Shown here: in pieces, positions 62,558 through 64,000 of the stretch
Layout of the letters: the number at the start of each line of letters is the position of its first letter
Numbering within the stretch: the stretch's first letter is position 1
Assembly: GCF_036346595.1 (NCBI RefSeq)
Contig: NZ_CP107834.1
Location: forward strand, 124,001 to 188,000
DNA: 64,000 nt
Reading direction: 5' to 3'
Source: Streptomyces sp. NBC_00525
GTDB taxonomy: Bacteria; Actinomycetota; Actinomycetes; Streptomycetales; Streptomycetaceae
Program-made: the position numbers and the translations under genes
The notes under the pieces: model-generated
What the model was told of the DNA's origin: nothing
The model's database searches: none
What the model saw: only the letters and a program-made list of their open reading frames with translations

Positions 62558-62716
62558 TTAGGCGCAGCTGATGCCGATGCAGACCGTGTTGAGGACCGTC
62601 AGCAGGCCGATGCACTCGCAGGTGCCGGAGAAGGCCGCCTCGACGCCGACCGGGTCGGTCTCGGGGAGGGCGTGGAGGTGGGCGAGGAGTTCGAGGTCCT
62701 GGGTCTGGGTTTCCAT
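62558..62716 (-). CDS. lanA: Class IV lanthipeptide precursor (venezuelin/streptocollin-like)
   Basis: A 52-residue peptide, TAA-terminated, with a strong AAGGAGAG in front of the ATG. The leader contains 'LELLAHLHALPETDPVGV', the leader type of class IV lanthipeptides. The C-terminal part contains 'TCECIGLL', 'LNTVCIGISCA': four Cys (33, 35, 46, 51) and Thr32, Thr40, Thr44, Ser50 as ring formers. From memory it differs from VenA at only a few positions. The LanL gene lies directly upstream and the transporter genes downstream. It is too short for routine gene calling. Confidence 0.92.
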   Translation of the reverse strand: METQTQDLELLAHLHALPETDPVGVEAAFSGTCECIGLLTVLNTVCIGISCA

Positions 62717-62762
62717 GGTTCTCTCCTTCTTCTTTGTGGTGGAGCGGCGGGGTTTCCGCCGC

Positions 62763-64000
62763 TCAGCCCGGCAGCTGGGCCAGCCAGTGCCGGGAGTCCG
62801 TGTGGCCGAGGCGCAGGAGGAAGGCCAGGATTCCGGCCGATCCGTCGCTCCAGCTGGTCGAGACGTCTCCGTACTCGTTGGGGAAGACGAGGTGCCCGTG
62901 GCGGCGGGCGCCCTCGGTGAGGGCGAGGCGGCCCAGGTCGTGCGCCATGGCGCGGTACGCGGGGTCGCCGGTCGCGGCGCTCAGGTCGAGGAGGAAGTCG
63001 CCGTTGCCGGCGAGTCCGTGGCATTGCGAGAGCGGGGCGCGGGAGGCCCGTTCGGTGACGGCCAGGGCGCTGCGGCGGGCGAGGTCGCCGAATCTGTCGT
63101 CGCCGGTGGCCTGCCACAGCCGTACGAGGAAGGTGCCGATCCCGGCGGCGCCGTGGCACCAGTACGGGGCGGTGGGTTCGTCGCCGGCCTGGGCGGGCCA
63201 TTGGGCCGTCTCGCCGATGCGTACGGCGCTGTGCACGAGGTGTTCGCCGACGTCGACGGCGAGGCCGAGGTGGTCGCGGCGCCCGGAGGCGGTGGCGGCG
63301 GCGAGGAGGAAGCAGCCGATGCCGGCGGAGCCGTGGGCGAAGCCGAGGTAGCGTTTGCCGGCCTCGCCGGAGAGGGCTTCGGCGGGGACGGGCCAGCTGA
63401 CGGCCGGGGGTTCGCGGCGGGCGGCCGCGGCGAGCCGGTCGGCGGCGTCGTCGGCGAGGGCGGCGAAGCGGCGGTCTCCGGTGCGGTGCCACAGGTGGAC
63501 GGCGGCCATGCCGCTGCCGGCGGTGCCGTGGGTGATGTCGTGGTGGAGGGTGGGTTCCTGCGGGGTGAGCGCCAGGGTGAGCGCGTGGTCGGTGAGGGCC
63601 CGGTCGCCGATGGCCCGGCCCGCTTCGTACAGCGCCCAGGCGGTTCCGCTGTCCCCGAAGTGCAGTCCGGGGCGTGTGGTGGCGGGGCGGGCGCGGTCGG
63701 CGATCCAGTGTCCGGCCGTGGCGAGCAGGTCGGGCAGGCGGGGGTCCTCGGTGAGCGTGAAGTACTGGGTCAGTACGGCGAGGGGTCCGGCGGCGCCCTG
63801 CTGCACGGTGCAGGGGTTGGTTTCGCCGGAGGCGGTGGAGACGGGCCACAGGCGGCGGTCGTCCTCGGGGTCCATGGTGTCCACGAGGTGGTCGACGACC
63901 GCGGCGACGGCGTCGCGCAGTTCGTCGTCGCGGGCCGGGGCGGGGCGCGCGGCGGCCGGGCGGGCCGGGTCCGGCCGGTGGAGGGCCTCGCGTGCGCGGT
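62763..64000 (-). CDS. lanL: Class IV lanthipeptide synthetase LanL, C-terminal cyclase part (5' end outside window)
   Basis: The frame is open to the right edge; 412 residues are visible. They form the LanC-like cyclase domain: 'STASGETNPCTVQQGAAG', 'YLGFAHGSAGIGCFLL', and the zinc ligands, a Cys in 'YWCHGAAGIG' (near 63157) and Cys-His in 'LSQCHGLAGNGDFLLDL' (near 63022). These ligands are kept in class IV LanL and lost in class III LanKC, which supports class IV. The lyase and Ser/Thr kinase domains should lie beyond the edge. The precursor gene follows by 46 bp. It dehydrates Ser/Thr and forms thioether rings. Confidence 0.9.
   Translation of the reverse strand, partial: RAREALHRPDPARPAAARPAPARDDELRDAVAAVVDHLVDTMDPEDDRRLWPVSTASGETNPCTVQQGAAGPLAVLTQYFTLTEDPRLPDLLATAGHWIADRARPATTRPGLHFGDSGTAWALYEAGRAIGDRALTDHALTLALTPQEPTLHHDITHGTAGSGMAAVHLWHRTGDRRFAALADDAADRLAAAARREPPAVSWPVPAEALSGEAGKRYLGFAHGSAGIGCFLLAAATASGRRDHLGLAVDVGEHLVHSAVRIGETAQWPAQAGDEPTAPYWCHGAAGIGTFLVRLWQATGDDRFGDLARRSALAVTERASRAPLSQCHGLAGNGDFLLDLSAATGDPAYRAMAHDLGRLALTEGARRHGHLVFPNEYGDVSTSWSDGSAGILAFLLRLGHTDSRHWLAQLPG

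Noticed and set aside
1..64000. CRISPR arrays, rRNA operons, replication origin
   Set aside because: No regularly spaced repeats, no rRNA signatures and no DnaA-box clusters or dnaA/rep genes were seen.

Overview
The window is high-GC actinobacterial DNA and almost certainly from a Streptomyces chromosome. The evidence is strong third-position G/C bias, an isorenieratene-type carotenoid locus, two perfect CebR-type operators, RNHCP and DUF6342 proteins, and a class IV lanthipeptide locus very close to what I remember of the venezuelin/streptocollin family. Gene content is accessory, with many regulators, exporters, tailoring enzymes and insertion-sequence debris. No rRNA, CRISPR array or replication origin is visible.

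Layout. 0-4.9 kb: end of a vWA protein, XRE regulator with an SDR oxidoreductase, a methyltransferase divergent from a TetR gene over two palindromic operators, an odd tRNA-like element inside a 14-bp inverted repeat, and a GNAT acetyltransferase. 5-6.5 kb: arsenite pump with ArsR. 6.5-12.3 kb: an IS graveyard (ISAs1 and IS110 fragments, a two-frame IS5-type transposase with a substituted catalytic residue) around a BAAT-like hydrolase, a DinB protein, an APH-fold kinase and an S1 protein. 12.6-15.9 kb: a DUF4157 (eCIS-core) protein with a low-GC, nuclease-like C-terminus, a lipoprotein of the DsbA/thioredoxin type, and a decayed Imm21-like immunity gene.

16.1-27.7 kb: the least explained region. 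One gene train, much of it overlapping by ATGA/GTGA/TGATG, carries a 47-codon peptide gene, an ABC exporter, a 50-codon peptide gene, an APH-fold kinase, a triple-NUDIX protein, a PCMT-like methyltransferase (frameshifted here), a second methyltransferase, a NUDIX-APH fusion, a third methyltransferase, a 15-codon ORF, a double-NUDIX protein and a fourth methyltransferase, with a convergent NUDIX gene at the end. No classical antibiotic core enzyme is present, so I regard it as the best candidate for an undescribed biosynthetic or modification system.

28-41 kb: an AA10 LPMO under a CebR box, tandem RNHCP genes, an APC permease, an NmrA-like protein, a DUF6342 protein, and a tightly overlapping operon ArsR-like/SulP/PNPOx-like/HATPase followed by YjdM; then a lipoprotein and membrane or unknown proteins. 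41.2-52.9 kb: carotenoid genes crtI-crtB-Rieske facing crtU and crtY, a secreted glycoside hydrolase with CBM2 under the second CebR box, then crtE and a geranylgeranyl-reductase-like gene. 52.9-59.1 kb: TetR/ketosynthase pair with double operators, VOC protein, serine hydrolase/TetR pair with an operator, Imm5-like protein, alpha/beta hydrolase. 59.3-64 kb: DUF3533 protein and the lanthipeptide locus (permease, ATPase, precursor, LanL), reading leftwards, with LanL running off the right edge.
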